Below, piece by piece: positions 14,201 through 22,979 of a DNA stretch of 64,000 nt. The notes beneath the pieces were generated by a model that saw only the letters and a list, made by a program, of their open reading frames with translations, had not been told where the DNA came from and made no database searches. Source of the DNA: Balanoglossus misakiensis (taxonomy: Eukaryota > Hemichordata); the NCBI GenBank assembly GCA_040954595.2, contig CM082581.2:8866001-8930000 (forward strand), in the 5' to 3' direction. The first letter of the stretch is position 1. The number at the start of each line of letters is the position of its first letter. The position numbers were made by a program, and so were the translations under genes.

Positions 14201-17200
14201 TTTCGTTCTCATTAATTTCCTTCATCTTATCTATTCATTCGTTTATTATGTCTTAACTCTAACACTTTCATCATCTAGTTGTAAACATGTTTCTGTTTCA
14301 CAGTGTCATCTAATGACTGTTATTATTTTCTTTTTTTTCACCCTTTCATCTTTCACTTCGATCCTGAAACAATGATAATCATTTGTACTTCTCCAGAAAA
14401 CTAACACATCTGTCATGCAAATATCTGTCTGATTCATTCTACAAACACTTTCAACATTCCTCATTATATTGCTAATACATATTAGTTCTTACCACCTCGC
14501 CATATCTTATTCTATGTCTATCTATTCTTATTAAACATTGATTGTGTTCTGTTCACACACATTCGCCTCAAACACTACAATAACTCTGCCATAATATCTT
14601 GTCTTTCATCATTCTACTTAATGTCTCATCCGTTGATCTGAACACCTTCCACACATCCGTTCTAACTGGAGCACATATCACACAAATCACTGTATACTAA
14701 CTTCATTTCCATTGTTCAAGTCTTGCCTGTCGCCTTACTTGGACTTTACCTTCTATACTTTGTGTACCTAGGCTCTTGTGAACTTGGATTTGTCAATGTA
14801 ATCAACTCTCAACTGTAAATGTGTCTATTACATAAACATAGCATAAAATAAAATAACACATTAACATAACATAACAACATAACATAACAACCTAATAATA
14901 CAGTTATATACTTTTTATTTTCTTTCTTATTTCAGACTTCACTTCTATCTTCTTTCAGACCATTACTTTTACCTTGATAGTAATTTGAAGATAAACACTC
15001 TGATTCAAATGATATTCACCGCAGTAGTTTGTTTTCTCAACTAATACCTATCATAACTTCATCATGTCCTAAAATTAAGTTCCCGGCTTAAGAAACGTAG
15101 ACACAGCACAAACTGATTTTTTTTCCAATCAAATTTATACCCGAAGAAATAAAAAAGTTATCACTCCAAAGCTTGCTATTTGAATAAGACAAATTCTTAG
15201 GATAGTTCTTACAGGCACAAGACCTGATCTCGAATTACACGGATTAATAACGATGAAAACACTATAATTTAGAATGGACTAACTCCAGTGAGGTGTTATT
15301 GATCTATATTTTATTTACAGGAGCCGCGTTCCTTCCTGCTAGCGTATCTTACCTGATAAGTACTAACATATTTGGCCCTTTGGGCCACCGTATTGGAAGG
15401 TATCTCACATAGCAAACGTCAATAGTTAATGTTGTGTGGCGTAGACATGATGGCTATAGTTCTACCCTTCTGGTTCCGTTTTGTTTTCAATTTTATTTGC
15501 ATTTCCACCAGCAACACGCTCACTATTACTATTACTATTACTATTACTATTACTCCTGCCGAAAAGAGACACTGGTGGCAAAAGGGCAAAAATTCAGACA
15601 TGTACATTTCAAGAGATCGACCTTCATGCAGCCAAACCAAACTGAATGAAAACTACTATCAGATTAAGTTCATTAATTTCCGAAATCACTGAAAAAATGT
15701 CGCACAGCAAATAAGAATGGTTCCTACAGATGATCTTTTACACACACAATGATGCCATTACCCAAAAACAAAGAAAGTGTCACATGTTCTCAACTCTTCA
15801 CCCCTGACCATTCTCTCTAGCTGCACCTTACTGCGCATGTGCACCACACCCTCTTCACATTATTACTTCTAGGTTCTGACGTCATACTTTCACTAACCCG
15901 TATGTACTTTCACTAACATTCTAATTTCATCTTTCAAGGCAGCACTAACACTACTAACACTGCGAACTTTGCGTAGATAACACAATGCATTATTGTTTTA
16001 GTATGACTTTGCTTGTATCCTTTGTTTTTGCTGTAACTGCACTTTGACCCCCTCATTATAGGTTCAATTTGGTTGGCACCGAGTTTAGGCTACTTAATTG
16101 GCACTTATACCTTTGGTTATTTAGGAAATGTCGTAGGAAGGTAATCCATTATTTTATGTTTCTTTTCAAACAATGTTCAGTGCCAACTTGAGTTCAAGAG
16201 TTCACCTTGGGCACTGATTTGAAAGATGCCTAAAATAACCGAAGAAACAAAGTCAAAATGATAACAAGTTGCAAATGCAACAGCAAACCAGCTAAACAAA
16301 AGTTTCTTATTAACTGGAAAAAATGATAACTAAATTCTTTCCTTCCCTGGGTAAATCCTGGACTTACACATCTATATGTATATGGGTAGTGCAATTACAA
16401 AACAAAATTAATCAACAAGAACCTTAATTGTCTTATCTAAAGGCAACGAGAAAACGTTGACTTGCATTAAGAATACCTTGATGCGATGGCACATGTAATA
16501 TAACCATACTAATCGCACACCTTAAACTGCATGTTAAATGTTAATTTAACCAACAAGTTGAAACCGCAAAATGGTATCTTTGAGAATGGAGACCAAGCAT
16601 ACGATACTCCGCAACCCCCGCTTCCAATGTCTTGCATGTTCCTGATCATAAGACATTTTTCAACGCTGCATGTAGCCTGCACGCTGATCTAAGTCTAACA
16701 ATACAAACTTCGCAGCAGCAATTTCTTGCCAATTCAGTTACATGTTTTCCTGATTAGTTTTACTCGTCTTTTAAGTATGAATGACCCAAGGTGACCCAGC
16801 TGTTATAGTTTGTTATGTCCACTCCATGAATGAAACGAATGAAAGCAGAGAAGGCACAGTTGACGTTTCTTCTCTTACGTGTCACAGTAGCCGGGTGTTT
16901 TGATACAAACAACAACCATTTTTGGCTACACAGAAAAAAAACACAGTTCAGCCTCGTATGGGTTTTACTGTAATGATTGAACAACATATGACAAAGCGAG
17001 TCTCTGCATTTCGTTTCATTACCCATTTATGCTGAGAGGTTGGGTGGTCATTGGTAACAAACTTGGACGCAAATTGCATTACCAGAATGCACAGAAGGTT
17101 TTTCACAACGTTGTCTCTAGAGGGCGAACTGTTATGCATTTCTGAGTGAGCGTGACTGCATGCACATGCATATTTTGGCATACTGTATTGTCTTTCAACG

Positions 17201-20200
17201 TGTGTGTTCTAAATATGTAAATTAATTGGATATGGCACGCACTTGTCTATGTTAATATTGAAAGGGATGCAGACCACACGAACGATTGTAATTATCGTGT
17301 AATTTTAGAACCAAATCAAAATTGGATGGGAGGTGATACCATAGAGTTCAAGTTACAGTTTTGTTGCCCATGACCTTCCAATATGTTATATTAGATCTTT
17401 CTTGTTTTGTTTTGAGTAGTGATCCCGAGTTTGGTCAAAATGTGCTACACTATGTTTGTTGTTTGCATGCAATGTTCTTTCTGTGACGTCATTGGACTGA
17501 ATTAATTAGCATTGGCATCAATATATATTTGCTAACTGCTCTTTTTTCCTGATGTCTTATAGGTGGCTATGTTCACTGTTGGGCATGATAATCACCGGTA
17601 TATGTATGGTGTGGGTAGGTTGATCACATTTCACTACAATACTGACGGTGTTGCATTCATTTTAAAGACTTCCATATGTTTAGTTGTCACAAAACAAGCA
17701 AAATAGCAGAGGTGGGCAGCATCACGTTCATGAAAGACACAAAAAGGATGCGTGCGCACGAATGTCTATGTTAATCGCATGACCATAGCCGACAACTCAC
17801 ATCGTTTCGAAAATTTAACATAACCACTTTAGCTGGCAGAAAACGTTGCCGATTGAGCCACCGATTTGTGTCTCTCTATCCATGGCACCTTAAAATCAAC
17901 GTCCTTTTTGCAGGCAAATGTTGAGTTAAGTCTGGTCCCAGTGGAGATAAAGTCTTTCACTGCTTTTTCAGTTCAATAGTTCAATACGGTAATTTGAAAA
18001 CAGTCACTTCAAATACCCAGGAGCAATGCACGACGTCAATGAATTGGTTTTGTTAAATTCTATTTTCAATTTAAAATGGCTGACAAGGGAAATCCTTCAA
18101 GCTGCCCTGGTCATTTAAACACACACCTGTACGCAGGGAGTATGGAAGGAAAAACGCAAACAGAAGGCTTGACGATTTCGCTCTAACAGACAGCTCTCAC
18201 CCGACAGAAAGCAAAGGTTGGCATTGAAGATAGGTGCCGGAAATTGATGAATACAGAAAGGAGTCGTGCGTTTCGTCTTATCTAACATGCCAGTGTCTTG
18301 GAAACAAAGACGAAAACAACACAGATCGGTATAATGCTAAAAAAATGTTCTCGGTTCATCCACCAGAGGCATAGTTACCGTGACGACGTGTGTGCCTAAT
18401 TCATATAGCCGTGGTTTAATACTAATAGCGGGGGACAAATAAACCGCGTTTCAATTGAAGCGCAGTCTTTACAACACCGGCGATGGAGAGACTATGATAG
18501 AAGCGAATCCTGCCGAACGTGGAAAAAGAATATGGATACAGCTCAATCATAGTCCCTCCTGTGGCTCAATCAAGCCATACGTTTTTTCCAACGCCGTCAG
18601 TTCGGTATCACGCCGTTGATATAGCTCAGCGCACATGTCAGTAGCAACTGCCTTTTATGCCGATGTATCACTCTTTTGCAAAAGTTTTCCGTTAAGTTTT
18701 AGATTTAAGGGCCAAACAAATAAGACCAATTTAAATACAACTAATACATGACATCATTGCAAAGTGACAGGCAAGAACCACTGAATAGAATATTTCTACG
18801 AAATGACAGATGCTACAGAAAACGACAATGCAGCAAAGGCCAGGGAACCATCTGACCTATACTCACTCCTATTATAATGTAAAGTATACTACCGCGCGAT
18901 CGAATATTTCTTATTTGCAATTTTAACAGAATATGGTTGTTTTGTCAAGTTCCAATATTTGAGGCCAACAATGATATTTCAGTAATGACCTTGTTCACGG
19001 AAAATTTGATTGGCACTTTGTCTTGTCACTGTCAGGCGGTAACATCATGGCCACTTGTGTTGCTAAGCATGATTCAGGCCGTATCGTGCATGGTGTGTGT
19101 CAACGCGCTCGGTTTCTCCCGTTACTAAGGCAACACTGCCTTCTGTTTGCACTAGCTCCTGTTTTCTTTAGCCTTAGAAACGCCGCCCAGGGCTCTTTTT
19201 GCCATTTTTGTGAAACGAAAGGCAAGTGGCACGTAATTCAATGACAAACAATTCAAAAATCAAACAATACCATTTTCCGGCGTTCCCTTTGGGTGATTGA
19301 AAACGTGTGCCGGAGATAATGAAAACAGATGGTCGCGAAAATGATGTTTACGTTGTTGTTTTGAAGAAAAAAATCCTGAAGGATCCGTACGAGTAACGAC
19401 CTTCACTGCACACTGCGCGATCTTTCTGCGCACCACTAGATTACACTATTTAAAGGCCAGTCGAAGCAAGCTGTCTATTAACATGTGAAATTTACACATA
19501 TGTTGAATTCGTGTCCGGACCAACTAACCTCAGTTTCCAAGCTCAGTCAGTACACCTGTTACGTCACAGAATTCAAACAATGCCTCCCACGATTGACCCT
19601 AGAGTCTACGGCATATGCTCCCGCCATTAATCCACCAAAGCAATATGCGTATTGGATTATCTGCCAATGGGTGTGATATTCTGAAATTTAAACACAGAAA
19701 GCATCGTGAGAATTATGAGATGTTGTTCGTTAAAGGTTAGATGTAACCTTGAGGAATTGTTTTCAGCATTCACGGCAATGTTTTTCTACTCTCACTTTCT
19801 GTCGGAGACAACATGCGTAGTGTTTGCTCATGGCTTAAGTGCCCCAGGAGTGAAATCATGTGTTTGAAATCTCATCCACAAAGTAGCTATGCTAAGTGCT
19901 TGTGGCAGATAATGACCTTGCGAAGAAGATTAACTGGAAAACGGTCAGCCTTGACCTTTAAGTAACACTTGGTCGCAATAATTCCAGGATGACATATACA
20001 GCAACCCCCTCTGAGAAATTCCAATGCACATGAAAAGTAACCATGATAATATTTTCCTGCCAAAACAGGTACCATTTTCACACAACATCACTGAACTGAT
20101 AGCGCCATGCTTTGGACTCGGGTTTGCTATAGGTAAGTGTTTGTGGTAACCATATACGTTTCATAAGATCCTATTCACCCGGCAAATAACATATCTGAGT

Positions 20201-22559
20201 GTACGTCAGTTAAAGGCTAGAGCTTTTTCTCAAATCTTGTCCACAAGTGCCCACCTGTCCAAGTTGAGGAGAGAGTTGAAATTCACCAATTGTTTGAACA
20301 AAACAATTCCATTGTTAAAACAAAACAAACAAGTGGTGATGATGCAAGAGATGTATTAATAATATACTCTGTTGATGTTTTTTTACACATGTTATCAGCA
20401 ATGCAATCATCTCAAAATAGTTTTACATGTATTCGTGTTACTAGAATAAACCAGATGTTTGAATCAAACACGCCATGATGTGTTTTTCCTCCTCCGTGAT
20501 TGCACTTTAATAGAAAATAGTTTATTTGGGAGCTTGTCCAAAAGTAATTGCGTATATTCTGGTTTAAATTGAATTAATCTTCGATACACGCAACCATACA
20601 TGTTTGGTGAAAGTGGTCGAGCGCTAACCTTTATATGGGACGGACTGAATACTCGTAATTCAAATAATTACCATGACTACCTTCTGTACAATAACACTAC
20701 CCAGTGCAGTCAAAACGAATACGGCGTGTATTTTTCAAAGTAAATCTTAGACTGCAAAAGATGTGTTTATTTCAGGGGTGTCTGTTTGATGCATTGATTT
20801 CCTGGTATAAAAATCAGTTTGTGTATTTGTGTGCATTTTCAGGAATGGTTGATTCGGCCATGATGCCTACCATGGGTTTTCTAGTCGACCTACGTCACGT
20901 CTCAGTCTATGGTAGTGTCTATGCCATAGCTGACGTGGCTTTCTGTATAGGATTTGCTGTAGGTAAGTGTACGACCGTTACTACTGTTGACAAATTAATT
21001 CTAGTCTGGGCATGAATTCAGTTTCAACAATAACAAGTGTTACGACCCGCAGGTCGTCCAAGCCAAAAATATGCGGATAATAGAGAGGCCAATTTACCTG
21101 ACCGGGTGGCTTGTTTTACACCCGAGCCGACCAACAGGCCGCAACAAAAGAAATGGTCAAAGACAGCACACGTACAACAAACCAGTCTATTTACCGTGTT
21201 AATTTAATTGCAGATACGAGTAATATTCACAAAATGTTAACTAATATTAAAAATAAACTTCTAACTAAACTCGAGCGTGACCAGGTGACCAAACAAAAAA
21301 TCCTAACAAGTTCAAAGTCTCAAACAGTTCGGTGACTCGACGCACGACGATACTGGCCTGTCACTCGACGCACAACAATGCTGGCCTTTCTGTCCGTTTA
21401 ACGCCAGCGTAGACAGCCACGCATTACCTCAAATACAGTTCCACAGTCACACGTACGGAGACGCGCTCCCTCAGGACGGCTCCCAAATTCCACACGGCGT
21501 CCTTAAAAACAACCACCACGGCTTCACCAAGTCATTTCGGCAGTGTCAATCTTCAGCTACCACAGTCGAGAGGCAAACTCCGTACGGGTGGGCTCCTAAA
21601 ACTCCTCCAAGGCGAGGGCACAGCTACCAGACCAGAATCAAAATGAGTCACACGACAACGTGGCACTGGATGGTTTTTATACGACCAAAACTAACACCTG
21701 GTCACGCTAATATGTTAAACAAAGAAATAAACACAGGTGCACCTGGCCACGAAAACAATAGAAAAACTTCTCCTACGTAACACAAGTCTGATTGTAAACA
21801 ATGCATTGTAGGCTGTGTTTGATAAGCATGCTATAAACAGAACAAGAATACTGAATTTTTTTAGGAACATGTCTTATGAAACACGTACTGCAATGCTAGA
21901 ATTATAATATTAATACACTGAAATGTTTCCAATTTTAGGGCCAGCTCTTAGTGGCGAAATCGTGAAAACGATAGGATTCCCATGGTGAGTAGAATGTCGT
22001 GTAATTGCTCCTCAGTAGCAAATGTGCGTTTCTCTAATATTCAAAGCATGGGCTAACCGCGGGTGTTATTAAAACACATGACACAAGTTTGAGTGTTTGA
22101 AACATGGCACACGTGTTCTGTTTGGAATCGTAAGAAAGAAGGTTGTACTAACTGCACTGCTGTAACGCCTAATTTCCAATCTTCACACTCGATTTCTTAT
22201 TTTTTCTCTCTCTCCTTTTTCTAGGCTTTTGCGTGGAATTGCCATAGTCAATTTTATCTACAGTCCGCTGTGTTATTTCCTGAGGGACCCTCCTTCCAGT
22301 GAAGATAAACAGGTAAGGCCGAATACACTTGTAGTGACTGTGCCAAAAAGAGGGCCCGCCCATCGGTTAGTATAAGCTTTAGTTCAGATTATAACTAGAT
22401 AGCAGACAATCCTGCAGACAATCCACAATCAGTTGGGAAGTATGTGACTTTTTTTCTTTCCAATTTTAGGCAATTCTGTTGGAAGAACAGCTACCAGTGT
22501 CGTACACAGTCCACAAACAGACGGACTACCAGACACTACACGATGATGAAAACAATTGA
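11055..22559 (+). CDS. VMAT: Vesicular monoamine transporter (SLC18A1/2-like), complete, 15 coding positions
   Basis: Proton-antiporting vesicle-membrane carrier that loads cytosolic monoamines into secretory vesicles. Coding exons: 11055-11214, 11573-11903, 12080-12138, 12457-12540, 12655-12747, 12955-13044, 13245-13349, 13908-14003, 15321-15399 or 16062-16140, 17563-17614, 20069-20132, 20843-20962, 21939-21984, 22225-22312, 22470-22559. All junctions are GT/AG and keep frame, giving 518 residues, close to vertebrate VMAT2 (about 515). Twelve membrane segments can be followed. Ionisable residues conserved in the family are present: D46 (TM1, LLLDNMLLT), K147 (TM2, FASKAF), R198 (TM4), E330 (TM7), D408 (TM10, GMVDSAMMP), D435 (TM11, YAIADVAF). 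The long luminal loop between TM1 and TM2 has six N-glycosylation sequons. The tail carries an acidic dileucine signal (E486 to L492), as VMATs do. The TM7-TM10 sequence matches VMAT rather than VAChT. The TM8 exon is duplicated. Assignment to VMAT is very secure; exact substrate is inferred. Confidence 0.95.
11573..11903 (+). CDS. VMAT: VMAT coding exon 2: luminal loop and TM2
   Basis: Completes TM1 ([10 protein letters not shown]), then a Ser/Asn-rich luminal loop with sequons NSS, NSS, NTT, NVT, NVT and NAT, then TM2 with the conserved lysine in FASKAF. Acceptor TCTAG, donor GTGAGT; enters in phase 1 and leaves in phase 2. Loop sequence is poorly conserved in the family, but its position and glycosylation density are typical. 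Confidence 0.93.
12080..12138 (+). CDS. VMAT: VMAT coding exon 3: TM3, first part
   Basis: Short 59-base exon reading [20 protein letters not shown], collinear with TM3 of VMAT2. Acceptor TTTCAG, donor GTGAGT; ends in phase 1 so that the next isoleucine codon is split. Confidence 0.92.
12457..12540 (+). CDS. VMAT: VMAT coding exon 4: end of TM3 and TM4
   Basis: Reads [19 protein letters not shown] and onward to SSVAG. The acceptor AAAAAAG is purine-rich and weak-looking, but using it restores both frame and TM3 continuity. R198 in VIARMLQG is the conserved TM4 arginine. Donor GTAAGT at 12541. Confidence 0.91.
12549..12592. repeat. (TGTC)n microsatellite in VMAT intron 4
   Basis: Run of TGTC with a TGTG and TCCG interruption, filling a large part of a 114-base intron. 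It sits just after the exon 4 donor. Confidence 0.9.
12655..12747 (+). CDS. VMAT: VMAT coding exon 5: TM4-TM5 loop and TM5
   Basis: Reads [16 protein letters not shown] followed by [15 protein letters not shown], the strongly conserved motif C/TM5 region of SLC18 transporters. The intron before it carries a TGTC microsatellite. Donor GTGAGT; both ends phase 1. Confidence 0.94.
12955..13044 (+). CDS. VMAT: VMAT coding exon 6: end of TM5 and TM6
   Basis: Reads [19 protein letters not shown] and then the hydrophobic TM6 [11 protein letters not shown]. The Gly-Pro-Pro-Phe-Gly motif of TM5 is intact. Acceptor TTTCAG, donor GTAAGT. Confidence 0.94.
13245..13349 (+). CDS. VMAT: VMAT coding exon 7: TM6 end, central cytosolic loop, TM7 start
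   Basis: Reads [19 protein letters not shown], then [17 protein letters not shown]. The latter matches the TPLxxLLxDPYI segment that opens TM7 in VMATs. Acceptor TTTAG, donor GTGAGT; both ends phase 1. Confidence 0.94.
13908..14003 (+). CDS. VMAT: VMAT coding exon 8: TM7
   Basis: Reads [19 protein letters not shown], then [13 protein letters not shown], nearly identical in pattern to VMAT2 TM7, including the luminal-gate glutamate E330 and the Trp (W337) before TM8. It ends in phase 1 and must join either copy of exon 9. Confidence 0.95.
14150..14790 (+). other. Long pyrimidine-rich stretch in VMAT intron 8
   Basis: The transcribed strand is strongly C/T-rich for over 600 bases (many CTTTC, TTCTC, TCATC words) upstream of exon 9a. 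ACTAAC occurs at 14400 and 14696. Such tracts can bind PTB-type repressors; here that is inference. No coding sequence is recognised. Confidence 0.5.
14830..14895. repeat. AACAT/AAAAT simple repeat in VMAT intron 8
   Basis: Imperfect repetition of AACAT and AAAAT pentamers. Confidence 0.7.
15321..15399 (+). CDS. VMAT: VMAT exon 9a: TM8, canonical copy of a duplicated exon
   Basis: Encodes residues 340-366: [18 protein letters not shown], then GPLGHRIGR. This is the version that resembles vertebrate and insect VMATs (AFLPASxSYLIxTNxFG). 79 bases, phase 1 in and 2 out. Acceptor TTTACAG, donor GTATCT; an ACTAAC branchpoint-like hexamer lies about 40 bases upstream. Position 343 is Phe and position 355 is Asn, as in other VMATs. 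Confidence 0.93.
15522..15554. repeat. (ACTATT)n microsatellite between exons 9a and 9b
   Basis: About five and a half copies of a hexamer in the 662-base intron that separates the two alternative TM8 exons. Confidence 0.9.
15877..15884. promoter_or_regulatory. Palindromic CRE TGACGTCA in VMAT intron 9
   Basis: Full octamer 178 bases before alternative exon 9b and immediately before the ACTAAC cluster. It could mark an intronic enhancer or be chance. Confidence 0.3.
15892..15958 (+). promoter_or_regulatory. Cluster of four ACTAAC motifs upstream of exon 9b
   Basis: ACTAAC at 15892, 15912, 15944 and 15953, starting 104-170 bases before exon 9b. The second is followed by CTAAT, making a bipartite ACUAAY...UAAY element, the consensus bound by STAR-family splicing factors (Quaking/How). 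The first two lie in a short tandem duplication (TACTTTCACTAAC twice). AG dinucleotides between the cluster and the acceptor make it unlikely that all four are branchpoints. Function as a splicing switch is inferred. Confidence 0.45.
16062..16140 (+). CDS. VMAT: VMAT exon 9b: alternative TM8, probably mutually exclusive with 9a
   Basis: Encodes [18 protein letters not shown], then GYLGNVVGR: 27 residues of which 13 are identical to exon 9a at matching positions. Same 79-base length, same phases (1 in, 2 out), strong pyrimidine-rich acceptor ending ATTATAG, donor GTAATC. No stop or indel is present, so it is not visibly decayed. Using both copies puts exon 10 and 11 out of frame with a TGA in exon 11; using neither gives a TGA in exon 10. 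Changes relative to 9a include F343W and N355Y. Both residues also occur at these places in VAChT as I recall it. Transcript support is unknown. Confidence 0.85.
16178..16216 (+). other. Hairpin just downstream of exon 9b
   Basis: CAGTGCC pairs with GGCACTG, and CTTGA with TCAAG inside it, 37 bases after the exon 9b donor. It could affect donor access; no direct evidence. Confidence 0.35.
17484..17491. promoter_or_regulatory. Palindromic CRE TGACGTCA before VMAT exon 10
   Basis: Full octamer inside TGTGACGTCATT, 72 bases upstream of exon 10. Confidence 0.3.
17563..17614 (+). CDS. VMAT: VMAT coding exon 10: TM9
   Basis: Reads [18 protein letters not shown] with the first arginine split across the junction; it is collinear with TM9 of VMAT2. 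Acceptor CTTATAG, donor GTAGGT, ends on a codon boundary. A palindromic CRE lies 72 bases upstream in the intron. Confidence 0.92.
20069..20132 (+). CDS. VMAT: VMAT coding exon 11: TM9-TM10 loop and start of TM10
   Basis: Reads [18 protein letters not shown], then FAIG. It matches the VMAT segment leading into TM10. It follows a 2.45-kb intron in which I found no further coding exon. Acceptor AAACAG, donor GTAAGT; leaves in phase 1. Confidence 0.92.
20843..20962 (+). CDS. VMAT: VMAT coding exon 12: TM10 and TM11
   Basis: Reads [19 protein letters not shown], then [18 protein letters not shown]. This is the most conserved block of the family, with D408 (TM10) and D435 (TM11), the aspartates needed for proton-coupled transport. 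Acceptor TTTCAG, donor GTAAGT. Confidence 0.96.
21038..21782. mobile_element. Probable solo LTR (745 bp) in VMAT intron 12
   Basis: The block starts TGTTACG and ends CGTAACA, a perfect 7-base terminal inverted repeat with TG...CA ends, and is flanked on both sides by CAAG, a 4-base target duplication (21034-21037 and 21783-21786). It is more GC-rich than the surrounding intron. It carries an AATAAA at 21726 and a TATA-like TTTATA at about 21676, as LTRs do, but no reverse transcriptase or other coding sequence. A Ty3-type solo LTR is the best reading; orientation is unclear. A MITE with short TIRs is the alternative. Confidence 0.7.
21332..21387. repeat. 28-bp tandem duplication inside the solo LTR
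   Basis: Two adjacent copies of a GT(G/C)ACTCGACGCAC... unit ending CTGGCCT, differing at a few positions. Confidence 0.8.
21939..21984 (+). CDS. VMAT: VMAT coding exon 13: TM11-TM12 loop
   Basis: 46 bases reading [16 protein letters not shown] with the last Trp split. GPxLSG and GFPW are family hallmarks. It follows the intron that holds the probable solo LTR. Acceptor TTTTAG, donor GTGAGT. Confidence 0.92.
22225..22312 (+). CDS. VMAT: VMAT coding exon 14: TM12 and start of the tail
   Basis: Reads [19 protein letters not shown], then [12 protein letters not shown]12 ends with the usual FLRxPP motif; the acidic residues E486/D487 start the endocytic dileucine signal finished in the next exon. 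Acceptor TTCTAG, donor GTAAGG, ends on a codon boundary. Confidence 0.93.
22470..22559 (+). CDS. VMAT: VMAT coding exon 15: C-terminal cytosolic tail and stop
   Basis: Reads [16 protein letters not shown], then [13 protein letters not shown] and TGA. The AIL(L) dileucine after E486-D487 corresponds to the VMAT2 trafficking signal, and the acidic C-terminus is also typical. Acceptor TTTTAG. Confidence 0.9.
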   Translation, partial: AILLEEQLPVSYTVHKQTDYQTLHDDENN

Positions 22560-22952
22560 GAGGAAGCGACAAACCCTGAATTGGCGCCATTTATTTTCAA
22601 CGGAGACTTCCACTCACTGTCAGACATATGGGAAACCACACTGACTTGCGAGAATGTTGAAGGTACTAAAGGCGAACAGGACTTCTATAGAGAGACATTT
22701 TAGGCTGTACACGTATTTTTGTACAAAAGTGAACCAGAAATATTCAAATTGCTGTAGAAAAAATAATGATAATGTTGTTGATAGATTTTAATTTTAAGTA
22801 ACTTGACCCGGTGTATATTTTTGACTGCGTACAACCAAACAATAATGTAATGCACCTGAACTACTGTCATTGTAATTAGCATTTAGATTTTAAATATGAA
22901 AGGTTTGAGATTTAAATTGGCGCTAAACGTCCAAAATGACCATGTTGAATGG

Positions 22953-22958
22953 AATAAA
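22953..22958 (+). terminator. Candidate VMAT poly(A) signal AATAAA
   Basis: First AATAAA after the VMAT stop codon, about 400 bases downstream and followed by T-rich sequence. A second AATAAA is at 23138-23143. Which one is used cannot be told from sequence. Confidence 0.45.
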
Positions 22959-22979
22959 ATATTTATTTTTTCTGCTAGT

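Noticed and set aside
18937-19244. Hydrophobic open frames in VMAT intron 10, considered as a further alternative exon
   Set aside because: No similarity to any VMAT helix and no matching phase or splice sites.
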